DNA from: Streptomyces atratus
Lineage (GTDB): Bacteria > Actinomycetota > Actinomycetes > Streptomycetales > Streptomycetaceae
Direction of reading: 5' to 3'
Assembly: GCF_900119365.1 (NCBI RefSeq)
Contig: NZ_FPJO01000032.1
Span: 1-64,000, forward strand
Length of the DNA: 64,000 bases
Shown: in pieces, positions 43,520 to 51,417 of the stretch
How positions within the stretch are numbered: the stretch's first letter is position 1
Layout of the letters: each line of letters opens with the position of its first letter
Made by a program: the position numbers and the translations under genes
The notes under the pieces: model-generated
What the model saw: the letters and a program-made list of their open reading frames with translations, nothing else
Database searches by the model: none
Told to the model about the DNA's origin: nothing

Positions 43520-45004
43520 CTACCAGTTGGCGGGCGCGTAGTCCTTGAGGAAGCAGCCGTACAGATCCTCGCCGTCCTCGCCGCGCACGATCGGGTCGTA
43601 GACCCGGGCGGCGCCGTCGACCAGGTCGAGCGGGGCGTGGAAGCCCTCCTCGGCGAGGCGGATCTTGTCGGGGTGCGGGCGCTCGTCGGTGATCCAGCCC
43701 GTGTCGACAGCGGTCATCAGGATGCCGTCCTTCTCGAACATCTCCTGGGCGCTGGTGCGGGTGAGCATGTTCAGGGCGGCCTTGGCCATGTTCGTGTGCG
43801 GGTGGCCCGCACCCTTGTAGCCGCGGCTGAAAACGCCCTCCATCGCCGAGACGTTGACCACGTAGGCCCGCTTGGCGGCCGTCGCCGCCATGGCCGGGCG
43901 GAGCCGGCTGATCAGGATGAACGGGGCGGTGGAGTTGCAGAGCTGGACTTCCAGCAGCTCGATCGGCTCGACCTCCTCGACGGTCTGGATCCAGCTGTTG
44001 GTGTCGTGCAGGTCGGGGACCAGTCCGCCCGCGTCGATCGCCGTCCCGGCGGCGATCCGCTCCAGGGAGGCGGAGCCGGTGACCAGGGCGAGCTCGGTGA
44101 CGTCCTGCGCGCTCAGCCCTTCCTTGCGGGCGGCCGGCAAGGCCGCGACCCGGTCGACGGTGCCGCTGCCGAAGGTGCCGATGACCTCGGCGGCGGGCAG
44201 CTCGCCCGCCGGGAGCGGCGCGGACTCGGCATTGACCAGTTCGCCGTACGCGTTCGCGGAGCGGCGCACCGTCTGCGCCGCGTTGTTGATCAGGATGTCC
44301 AGCGGGCCCTCGGCGGCGACCGAGTCGGCGAGCGCGACGACCTGGGCGGGGTCGCGCAGGTCGATGCCGACGATCTTCAGCCGGTGGATCCACTCATCGC
44401 TGTCCGGCATCGCCTTGAAGCGGCGGATCGCGTCGTTGGGGAAGCGGGTGGTGATGGTGGTGTGCGCCCCGTCGCGCAGCAGCCGCAGCGCGATGTACAT
44501 CCCGATCTTCGCCCGGCCGCCGGTCAGGAGCGCGCGCCGCCCGGTGAGGTCGGTCCGCGCGTCGCGGCGCGCGCGGTTCTCCTGCGCGCACGGCTGGCAG
44601 AGCTGGTGGTAGAACGCGTCCACCTCCACGTACCTGGTCTTGCAGATGTAGCAGGACCGGGGCCGCTGGAGCACGCCCGCGATCTCGGCACGGGTGGACG
44701 AGGACGGCAGGACCCCCTGGGTCTCGTCGTCGATCCGGTCGGCCGAGCCCGTCGCGGTGGCTTCGGTGACCGCCTTGTCGTGCGCGGTCTTGGCGGCGCG
44801 GCGCTCCTGGCGGCGGCGCTGCTTCACCGTCCGGTAGATCCCGGCCGTGGCACGGCGCACGGCGATGGCGTCGGGGTGGTCGATCTCGATGGTGTCGAGT
44901 TCGTCGAGCACGCTCAGGCAGACGGCCAGCCGCTCCGGGTCGATACCGGGACCGAACTCCTCAGTTCCGGGAGCGAGCTCCGGGCTGTCCTCTGTCACCG
45001 TCAT
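43520..45004 (-). CDS. Atypical SDR oxidoreductase with N-terminal zinc ribbon
   Basis: A 494-residue two-part protein. Residues about 1-150 are helical and charged and end in a C-x2-C...C-x2-C zinc site (SCYICKTRY and LCQPCAQENRARRDAR). Residues about 155-490 form an SDR Rossmann fold: RALLTGGRAKIGMYIALRLL as cofactor loop, GPLDILINNAAQTV as NNAG motif and VVNVSAMEG with the catalytic Ser. At the YxxxK position the sequence is HTNMAKAALN, with Thr in place of the catalytic Tyr while Lys is kept. The domain also has a roughly 80-residue insertion after NNAAQ. The reaction is unknown and may be non-classical or non-enzymatic. Confidence 0.85.
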   Translation of the reverse strand: MTVTEDSPELAPGTEEFGPGIDPERLAVCLSVLDELDTIEIDHPDAIAVRRATAGIYRTVKQRRRQERRAAKTAHDKAVTEATATGSADRIDDETQGVLPSSSTRAEIAGVLQRPRSCYICKTRYVEVDAFYHQLCQPCAQENRARRDARTDLTGRRALLTGGRAKIGMYIALRLLRDGAHTTITTRFPNDAIRRFKAMPDSDEWIHRLKIVGIDLRDPAQVVALADSVAAEGPLDILINNAAQTVRRSANAYGELVNAESAPLPAGELPAAEVIGTFGSGTVDRVAALPAARKEGLSAQDVTELALVTGSASLERIAAGTAIDAGGLVPDLHDTNSWIQTVEEVEPIELLEVQLCNSTAPFILISRLRPAMAATAAKRAYVVNVSAMEGVFSRGYKGAGHPHTNMAKAALNMLTRTSAQEMFEKDGILMTAVDTGWITDERPHPDKIRLAEEGFHAPLDLVDGAARVYDPIVRGEDGEDLYGCFLKDYAPANW

Positions 45005-45264
45005 TGCCGTTCCTCTGTCATCCGCTTCTCGTGGCGCCGACCGCCGTACCTGCTCCTGCCGGGCCGAACGCCCCGATCAAGTCTGCCATGCACCTGATGC
45101 TGCTCCGTTCGCGTGACTTCACGGCCGTTCGGCGCCGTCGCCGGGCCTCGGGTGCGGGCGACCGCACCGCCCCGGCCCCGACGCCCGGGGCACCGGCCGT
45201 TCACATATGCTTCGCTGCCAGACGGCCGGGGTCGGGCCGTGCCGTGCGTGGGGGGTGGTGGAGA

Positions 45265-46539
45265 GTGGCCGGAATCCCCGCGGACGGTTCTCCGGCGAGG
45301 CCCGTGCGCTCGGGTTCCGTTCCCGCGCAGCAGGGTCCTCCCCCGCTCGGCACCGGTTCGGTGTGGGACGTCGACGCCGTGATCCTGCTGGTCGAGGACG
45401 ACGCGGGCGATGCGCTCCTGGTCGAGGAGATGCTCGCGGACAGCGAGCTGGACTCCGCGCTGACCTGGTGCAAGACGCTGACGGAGGCCCGCCGGTTCCT
45501 CGCCGGCAGCCGGACCCCGTGCTGCGTACTGCTCGATCTGCATCTGCCCGATGTGTTCGGTCTCGACGCCGTCACCCAGATCGTCGAGTCGGCGCCGGAC
45601 GCGGCCATCGTGGTGCTGACCGGCCGGGCCGAGGCCGATACCGGGCTGTCGGCCGTGGCTACCGGCGCCCAGGACTATCTCGTCAAGGGCCGGCTCGATC
45701 CGGAGGCGCTGGGCCGCTCCGTCCGGTACGCCCTCCAGCGCAAGCAGGTAGAGCGGGCGGCGGCGGCGCTGCGCGCCAACCGGCTGATGGCGCAGGAGAA
45801 CGCCCGCCTGGAACGCGGTCTGCTGCCCGTGCCCCTGCTGCACGACAACTCCTTCGAAGCGGTCGCGCGGTACGAGCCGGGCCGGGCGCACGCCCTGCTC
45901 AGCGGGGACTTCTACGACGTGGTGCAGACGTCCGACGGCACGGTGCACGCGGTGATCGGCGATGTGTCGGGGCACGGGGCGGCGGAGGCGGCGCTGGGGG
46001 TCTGTCTGCGGGTGGCGTGGCGTACGGCGGTGCTGTGCGCGACCGGCCAGCTCGAACAGGTCCGGCTGCTGGAGGAGATCCTGGTCGCCGAGCGCTCCGA
46101 CCCGCATGTCTTCGCCACCGTCACCTCGCTGGCCTTCGCCCCGGACCGGCGCCGGGTGCGGGTGGTGCGGGCGGGGCACCCCGGGCTGCTGCTGCGCAGC
46201 GATGCCCGGGTGAGCTGGGAGGAGCCCGAGCCCGGGATGGCGCTGGGTCTGGCGCCTGGGACGGGGACAGCGCGGTGGAGCGCCTCGGACCTGTCGCTGC
46301 CCGGGGACGGCCGGGTCGTCCTGTTCACCGACGGTCTCTTCGAGGGGCGCTCGGGCCCGGGTTCCCGGCTGGGCGAGGAGGGGCTGCTGGCCATGGCCCG
46401 AAGGCACGGGGCGCTGGCGGCCCGTGCCTTCGTCGACGCCCTGGTCGACGGGGCCGCGGGGGCGGCGTCCCCGTACGGCGGTCTCGCGGACGATGTCGCC
46501 GTGCTCCATCTGGGCTGGGGACGGAGCGGCGCGCGATGA
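45265..46539 (+). CDS. Response-regulator-linked PP2C/SpoIIE phosphatase
   Basis: A protein of about 424 residues. A receiver domain (AVILLVEDDAGDALLVEEML, CVLLDLHLPDVFGLDAV with the phospho-Asp, VVLTGRAEA and DYLVKGRLD) is followed by a short coiled coil (VERAAAALRANRLMAQENARLERGLLP) and a SpoIIE-type PP2C domain (HALLSGDFYDVVQTSDGTVHAVIGDVSGHGAAEAALGV, VRAGHPGLLLRS, VLFTDGLFEGR, GGLADDVAVLHL). Phosphorylation of the receiver would control dephosphorylation of an STAS protein. The start is uncertain: GTG 45265, 45244 and 45361 are all in frame. It overlaps the kinase gene by four bases, so the kinase is its likely partner. Confidence 0.88.
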   Translation: MAGIPADGSPARPVRSGSVPAQQGPPPLGTGSVWDVDAVILLVEDDAGDALLVEEMLADSELDSALTWCKTLTEARRFLAGSRTPCCVLLDLHLPDVFGLDAVTQIVESAPDAAIVVLTGRAEADTGLSAVATGAQDYLVKGRLDPEALGRSVRYALQRKQVERAAAALRANRLMAQENARLERGLLPVPLLHDNSFEAVARYEPGRAHALLSGDFYDVVQTSDGTVHAVIGDVSGHGAAEAALGVCLRVAWRTAVLCATGQLEQVRLLEEILVAERSDPHVFATVTSLAFAPDRRRVRVVRAGHPGLLLRSDARVSWEEPEPGMALGLAPGTGTARWSASDLSLPGDGRVVLFTDGLFEGRSGPGSRLGEEGLLAMARRHGALAARAFVDALVDGAAGAASPYGGLADDVAVLHLGWGRSGAR

Positions 46540-48146
46540 GCGGCCGTGACGCGAGCGGTCCGGCCTCGCGCCTGTCGGTGCAGCACCGTGTGCATCTGAT
46601 CCTGGCCGTCTTCGTGCTGATCGTCTGCGCCGGATCGGCCGTCGGCGGCTTCGTGCTGTCCCGGACATCCGACCGCACCACCGAGCTGGTGGACCGAATC
46701 CAGCCCGCCCGCTCGTCGTCGTTCCAGTTGCAGAACGCCCTGCTGGACCAGGAGACCGGGGTCCGTGGTTTCGCGCTCACCGGTGATGCGACCTTCCTGC
46801 GCCCGTACGAGCAGGGGATGCGGGACGAGAGCCTCCAGCTGGCCCGGGTGCGGGCGCTCGTCGGGGACGAGCAGCCCTTCGCCGACGATCTCGACCGGAT
46901 CGCCGCAGCCGCGCGGGAGTGGCGCGGCCGGCACGCCGAGCCGCTGGTCGCCGCGGTCCGCCGGGACGGCCCGGCCTCCGAGTCCTCGGTGCCGATCCGG
47001 CAGAGCAAGGACGAGTTCGACACGCTGCGGCGGCTGTACACGGCCCAGCAGGCCCATCTCGACGTGGCCCGCGACCGGGCCCGCGCCGATCTGAGCACCG
47101 CCCGCACCACCCGGGACCAGGTGCTCATCGCGCTGGTCGTGGGCTTTCTGCTGACTGTGGTCTCGCTGGGCCTGCTGCTGCACCGGACGGTGGGGCGCCC
47201 GCTGAACCGGCTGACCGCCGCCTCCGACACGGTCCGTTCGGGGGCGTTCGACAGCCGGATCGAGATCGCCGGCCCCTCGGACGTACGCGCGGTGGCGGCG
47301 GCCGTCGAGGACATGCGCCGCCGTATCGTCGAGGAGCTCGCCGATTCCCGGGAACGCGAGAAGCTGCTGGCGGAGCAGGCACAGGAGCTGCGCCGCTCCA
47401 ACGCGGAGCTGGAGCAGTTCGCCTATGTCGCCTCGCACGATCTCCAGGAACCGCTGCGCAAGGTCGCCTCGTTCTGCCGGCTCCTGGAGAAGCGGGCCGC
47501 GGCCTCGCTCGACGACCGGGCCCGGCAGTACATCGACTACGCGGTGGACGGCGCGGACCGGATGCAGGTGCTGATCGACGATCTGCTCGCCTTCTCGCGT
47601 GTGGGCCGGGTGCACGACAAGTGGAAGCCGGTCGCTCTCGACCGGACCCTGGACCGTGCGCTGGCCGATCTCGCGCTGGTCGTCGAGGAGTCCGGCGCCA
47701 CGGTCGTACGGGAGGGCCCGCTACCAGAGATGACCGGGGACGCCACGGCGCTCTCCATGGTCTGGCAGAACCTGATCGGCAACGCGGTGAAGTTCAGCCG
47801 CCCGGACGTGCCGTGCCGGATCTCCGTCGGCTGCGTACGGGAGGGCGAGGACTGGCACTTCCTGGTGGCGGACAACGGCATCGGCATCGCGCCGGAGTCC
47901 GCGCAGAAGGTTTTCGTCATCTTCCAGCGTCTGCACGGCAGGGACGAGTACGAGGGAACGGGCATCGGCCTGGCCCTGTGCCGGAAGATCGTGGAGTTCC
48001 ACGGCGGCCGGATCTGGCTGGACGAGGAGACCACCGAAGGCACCCGCATCCGTTTCACGCTGCCGGTCACCCCCGACGTGCCCGCGCGCACCGCGGCGGA
48101 GCCGCTCGTCACGGACCCCATGGCCGGGCGGCCCGGCCATGGCTGA
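46536..48146 (+). CDS. CHASE3-HAMP sensor histidine kinase
   Basis: A 536-residue membrane kinase. Two membrane helices (HLILAVFVLIVCAGSAVGGFVLS and QVLIALVVGFLLTVVSLGLLLH) flank an extracellular helical CHASE3-like domain with the typical NALLDQETGVRGFALTGDATFLRPYEQG. HAMP follows (RPLNRLTAASDTVRSGAFDSRIEI), then HisKA (FAYVASHDLQEPLRKVASFCRLL, phospho-His) and HATPase (NLIGNAVKFSRP, DNGIGIAPESAQKVFVIFQRLHGRDEYEGTGIGLALCRKIVEFHGG). It overlaps the receiver-phosphatase gene by four bases and probably phosphorylates its receiver domain. The external signal is unknown. Confidence 0.94.
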   Translation: MSGRDASGPASRLSVQHRVHLILAVFVLIVCAGSAVGGFVLSRTSDRTTELVDRIQPARSSSFQLQNALLDQETGVRGFALTGDATFLRPYEQGMRDESLQLARVRALVGDEQPFADDLDRIAAAAREWRGRHAEPLVAAVRRDGPASESSVPIRQSKDEFDTLRRLYTAQQAHLDVARDRARADLSTARTTRDQVLIALVVGFLLTVVSLGLLLHRTVGRPLNRLTAASDTVRSGAFDSRIEIAGPSDVRAVAAAVEDMRRRIVEELADSREREKLLAEQAQELRRSNAELEQFAYVASHDLQEPLRKVASFCRLLEKRAAASLDDRARQYIDYAVDGADRMQVLIDDLLAFSRVGRVHDKWKPVALDRTLDRALADLALVVEESGATVVREGPLPEMTGDATALSMVWQNLIGNAVKFSRPDVPCRISVGCVREGEDWHFLVADNGIGIAPESAQKVFVIFQRLHGRDEYEGTGIGLALCRKIVEFHGGRIWLDEETTEGTRIRFTLPVTPDVPARTAAEPLVTDPMAGRPGHG

Positions 48147-48245
48147 GAACTGCCGGGTTCTCCCCGGAGTGGGACCGTTCGTCGCGGGTAGGCGGACACC
48201 GAGAAGCTGTCACCGAACACCCCTGCGTCGCCCTGGCTGGAGCAC

Positions 48246-48701
48246 ATGAACGAACAGGTCACCTCGCGACCGGCCGGCCGCCCCTGCCCGGACCGGTCCA
48301 CGGAGGTTCTGCACAGCGCCGAGGTGTTCGACGGCGAGCCCGGGTGTATCGCGCAGGCCCGGGCGCTGGCCGACCGCTTCCTGGTCCGGCTGGCCGCCGA
48401 GTGGCTCGCGGTCTTCGGTGAGCACACCCGCAGCGATCTGCTGCTGGCGGTGAGCGAGCTGGTCACCAACGCCGACCGCTACAGCCAGGGCCCGTATCTG
48501 CTGGAGCTGGAGGGCACCGCGGAGCGCGTCAGCGTCACGGTGTACGACTCCAGCACCGCGTTGCCGTTGTTCTACTCCCCCGACCCGACGCGCCCCGGCG
48601 GCCACGGCATGGAGATCGTGGTGGCGCTGTGCGACCGGCTGACCGCCGAGCGCGTGCCGGTGGGCAAGCGCATCCGGGCCGAGTTCGAACTGAGCAGCTG
48701 A
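48246..48701 (+). CDS. RsbW-like ATP-binding regulator (HATPase, anti-sigma kinase family)
   Basis: A 151-residue single HATPase_c2 protein. The N box is LLLAVSELVTNADRYSQGPYLLELEG, then VTVYDSSTALPLFYSPDPTRPGGHGMEIVVALCDRL with the G box. Such small proteins phosphorylate STAS anti-anti-sigma factors or bind sigma factors. It lies 99 bases after the CHASE3 kinase in the same direction and could complete a phosphatase/kinase switching set, but no STAS protein or alternative sigma factor is encoded next to it. GGAG before ATG 48246 fixes the start. Confidence 0.88.
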   Translation: MNEQVTSRPAGRPCPDRSTEVLHSAEVFDGEPGCIAQARALADRFLVRLAAEWLAVFGEHTRSDLLLAVSELVTNADRYSQGPYLLELEGTAERVSVTVYDSSTALPLFYSPDPTRPGGHGMEIVVALCDRLTAERVPVGKRIRAEFELSS

Positions 48702-48704
48702 GGC

Positions 48705-48732
48705 GTGGGGCGGGACGCCGCCCGCCCCACGA
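48705..48732. terminator. Terminator after the RsbW-like gene
   Basis: CGTGGGGCGGG (48705-48715) pairs with CCCGCCCCACG (48722-48732), an 11-bp stem with a 6-base loop, immediately after the stop codon and before the convergent PA14 relic. Confidence 0.75.
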
Positions 48733-48738
48733 CCACGG

Positions 48739-49200
48739 TCAGCCCGGTGCGGGCGGGGCGTCCGCGGCGGCGGTGCCCCGGGCCGACGGTTCACTGCCGA
48801 CCAGCGGCTTCTGCGCGAAGTCCAGCTTGAGCGTGCGGCCGTCGGCTAGGACGGTGGCGGCGATGGCCCCGTCGTACGCGAAGCCGTCGGGCAGCCGGAA
48901 GGCGGACTGCAGCACCGGGATCTTGCTCCCGCCGGGTTCGGTCCACTTCAGGTGGAGGTTGGATCCTCCCTGGTGCTCGAAGAACTCCACCTTGAGTCGT
49001 AGGCCCTGCCCGCGGTCAACTCGACCGGCTGCGAGGTCTGTTCCTTCTCCCAGTCGTCGGCCCAGTGGTCGATGACCGGCTTCCCGTCGATCCAGAGCCG
49101 GAAGCCGTTGTCGCCGATCATCGAGAAGAGGTGGGCGCCGGTCCTCTCCGGCACGATCTTTCCGGTCCACCGGAGCGCACGGATCCTCCTGGCTGAGGAA
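48739..49200 (-). pseudogene. Frameshifted PA14-domain fragment of a larger secreted enzyme
   Basis: Two overlapping minus-strand frames together read one PA14 domain. The first gives LRWTGKIVPERTGAHLFSMIGDNGFRLWIDGKPVIDHWADDWEKEQTSQPVELTAGRAYD. The second continues LKVEFFEHQGGSNLHLKWTEPGGSKIPVLQSAFRLPDGFAYDG and runs to the stop at 48739. The switch at about 49000-49010 is explained by loss of one C (GACTCAAG for expected GACCTCAAG). Upstream of about 49190 homology stops, so the catalytic part is lost as well. PA14 domains occur in beta-glucosidases and other glycosidases; the parent is unknown. Confidence 0.75.
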
Positions 49201-49339
49201 GGGGGGCGGCTCGTCGCAACAGGATGTACAACGTTGGAAGGAACGGCAGTTGGCGTGACAGCACGACACCCGAGCCGATGTTCAGGTACATGACAAGACG
49301 GGGCCGAATGCGCCTGGCATCCGTTGAGACGGCAGTGTG

Positions 49340-50020
49340 TCAGACGCTCTCGAAGACGCAGTCACCGCACAGGCCGCCGGCCGGTGTGCGGTAGTACAGA
49401 CAGCAGCTGCGCCGGCGGAACGCCGTGTCGTGAGGGGTGCCGGTGTTCCGGAGGTCGGGGTGGTCGAAGAGTTCGGCGGCCAGTGCGCGGGCCCGCGCGG
49501 CCACGTCGGGGCGGTGGTGCGTTCGTGCCCAGGCGACGAGTTGGCGCAGCGCTCCCGCCAGCGCGGACCCCGCGTTGCCCCACAGCAGCCGGTCGGACAG
49601 GGGGCCGTCCCGGTGGATCGCCTCGGCAAGGGGCACGAGGTGGCCGTACTGGACCGCCTCCCGGATCCGGCAGGCGGTGCCGGGCAGCGACTCGGTGCCG
49701 TCCAGCCATAGTTCATCGGGTGCCGGGTGCCGCGGGTCCCAGTGGAGGGCGGCGGGCGAGAGACCGGGGAAGCTGCCGGTCAGTGCCGCCGGTCCGAGGG
49801 CGACCGACCAGAGGCGGGAGGCCAGTCCCAGGTGCGCGACGGAGGCGGCCACTCGCCGTTCGGAGGTGTCCAGCCGGGCGGCGACGGTGTCGATCCGGGC
49901 CGTGAGCGGGGCCTGCTCCCCCGCGTACAACCGCGCCAGCGGGCGGTGCGTCCCGTCGGGCGGCGCGGTGGTCCGCAGCGCGAAGAATCCGCCCACCGAG
50001 GCCGCCGCGGACCCGTCCAT
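49340..50020 (-). CDS. FhuF-like (2Fe-2S) ferric-siderophore reductase family protein
   Basis: A 226-residue protein with the C-terminal iron-sulfur motif of FhuF-type ferric reductases: RRRSCCLYYRTPAGGLCGDCVF, a CC-x10-C-x2-C arrangement expected to bind [2Fe-2S]. The N-terminal two-thirds is helical with LWSVALGPAALTGSFPGL and HWDPRHPAPDELWLDG, typical of Streptomyces FhuF homologues. AAGGAG eight bases before ATG 50020 sets the start. It may release iron from imported siderophores. No iron box was seen directly upstream, and the siderophore importer is 12 kb away. Confidence 0.86.
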   Translation of the reverse strand: MDGSAAASVGGFFALRTTAPPDGTHRPLARLYAGEQAPLTARIDTVAARLDTSERRVAASVAHLGLASRLWSVALGPAALTGSFPGLSPAALHWDPRHPAPDELWLDGTESLPGTACRIREAVQYGHLVPLAEAIHRDGPLSDRLLWGNAGSALAGALRQLVAWARTHHRPDVAARARALAAELFDHPDLRNTGTPHDTAFRRRSCCLYYRTPAGGLCGDCVFESV

Positions 50021-50256
50021 CGCTTGCGCTCCTTCTCGGCACTCCGGCCTTCGGCCCCGACCCGCGCGGCCCCCTGACGTGCCACGGCCGCCGTTCACCG
50101 TAACCCCCCGCGGGTCGAGGGCTCCGGGAGGGGCTGAGCTCTCCGGGGGGAGAGCTACCCTCCGCAGGAGGACACTGGGACTGCGGCCGTACTACCAAAG
50201 CAGTACGCCGAATCGCCGTCTCAAGGACGACGACGCAGCCGCGTGGAAGAGACATC

Positions 50257-51417
50257 GTGGTGTACATGAGTTCCCTTGCGCTGTCCGTGCTGCTGTCACT
50301 GGTCTCCGCGGTCGCGTACGCGGCCGGGGCGATCGTCCAGGAGCGCGTGGCGACGACCGGCGACGACCGCTCACTCGCACCGCTGCGCAACCGTGTCTGG
50401 TGGGCCGCCGTGGCGCTGAACGGCGGGGGCGCGGTGCTCCATGTCGTGGCCCTGGCCTACGGCCCGCTCAGTCTGGTCCAGCCGCTCGGCGCGCTGACCA
50501 TCGTCTTCGCCCTGCCGATGGCGGCGCTCTTCGTACGCCGACGGGCGGGCGCCACGGCGTGGCGGGGCGCGATCATGGCGACCGTCGGTCTGGCGGGCCT
50601 GCTCACGCTCACGGGGAACTCCGAGTCGCACTCCCTGAACGGCACGGATCAGCTGATCGTCGCCGGTGTGACGCTCGGCGCGGTGGCGCTGCTGGCCCTG
50701 ATCTCCGTGGGTGTGCGCCGGCCGGTGGTACGGAGCGTGATCCTGGCCGGAGCGGCGGGCATCGCGTTCGGCATCGCCTCGGTGTTCGTGAAGACGGTGG
50801 CGGTGGGGTGGGCCTCCGGTGCCCTGGCGACGGGGCTCCCGGCGCTGCTGGCGATCGCCGGTTTCGCGGCCACCGGGCTGCTGCTCTCCCAGGCCGCGTA
50901 CCGGGGTGCCGGGCTGACCGCTCCGCTGGCGACGGTGACCGTGGTGAACCCGGTGATAGCGGCGGTCGTCGGCCTCACCATGTTCGGCGAGCAGTTCCGG
51001 CACGGCACGGCCGGGACCATGCTCGCGCTGGCCTGTGCGGTGCTCGCCGCGGGCGGCCTGATACTGCTCACGACGGAGCGGCTGGGCGCGGAGCACCTCG
51101 CCGCGCAGGCGGCGGGCAGCGGGCTCCCGGACGCGTCGGCGGGCGGGACGGACGCGGAGGGCGAGGAGGCCGGGGTGCCTGTCTTCCCGGCGCCTGCGGC
51201 CCCGACGCCCGCCGGGTCCGTCGAGGCGGTCCCGGAAGTGTCCTCCTCAGCGCGTCCCCTTCCCACGCTGATGCCGCTGGAGTGTCTGGACCGGGTGGCG
51301 TTCGGGCCGGGGCTGTCGTCGTACACCGCCACGGAGCGGCGGGGCGGCTCGTCCGCCGGGTCCGCCGATCCCGACGACGCGGCCGTTCAGACGCTGACGC
51401 CGCCCGCCCTGAGGTAG
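50257..51417 (+). CDS. DMT/EamA-family transporter
   Basis: A 386-residue membrane protein with about nine or ten helices in its first 290 residues (ALSVLLSLVSAVAYAAGAIVQERVA; GPLSLVQPLGALTIVFALPMAALFVRRR; AVVGLTMFGEQFRHGTAGTMLALACAVLAAGGLILL), typical of drug/metabolite transporters. The last 95 residues are a hydrophilic Pro/Ala/Ser-rich tail, unusual for the family. Starts at 50257 (GTG) and 50266 (ATG) are both possible; GGAAGAG precedes the first. Its last 31 bases overlap the convergent wall-enzyme gene. Substrate unknown. Confidence 0.87.
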   Translation: MVYMSSLALSVLLSLVSAVAYAAGAIVQERVATTGDDRSLAPLRNRVWWAAVALNGGGAVLHVVALAYGPLSLVQPLGALTIVFALPMAALFVRRRAGATAWRGAIMATVGLAGLLTLTGNSESHSLNGTDQLIVAGVTLGAVALLALISVGVRRPVVRSVILAGAAGIAFGIASVFVKTVAVGWASGALATGLPALLAIAGFAATGLLLSQAAYRGAGLTAPLATVTVVNPVIAAVVGLTMFGEQFRHGTAGTMLALACAVLAAGGLILLTTERLGAEHLAAQAAGSGLPDASAGGTDAEGEEAGVPVFPAPAAPTPAGSVEAVPEVSSSARPLPTLMPLECLDRVAFGPGLSSYTATERRGGSSAGSADPDDAAVQTLTPPALR

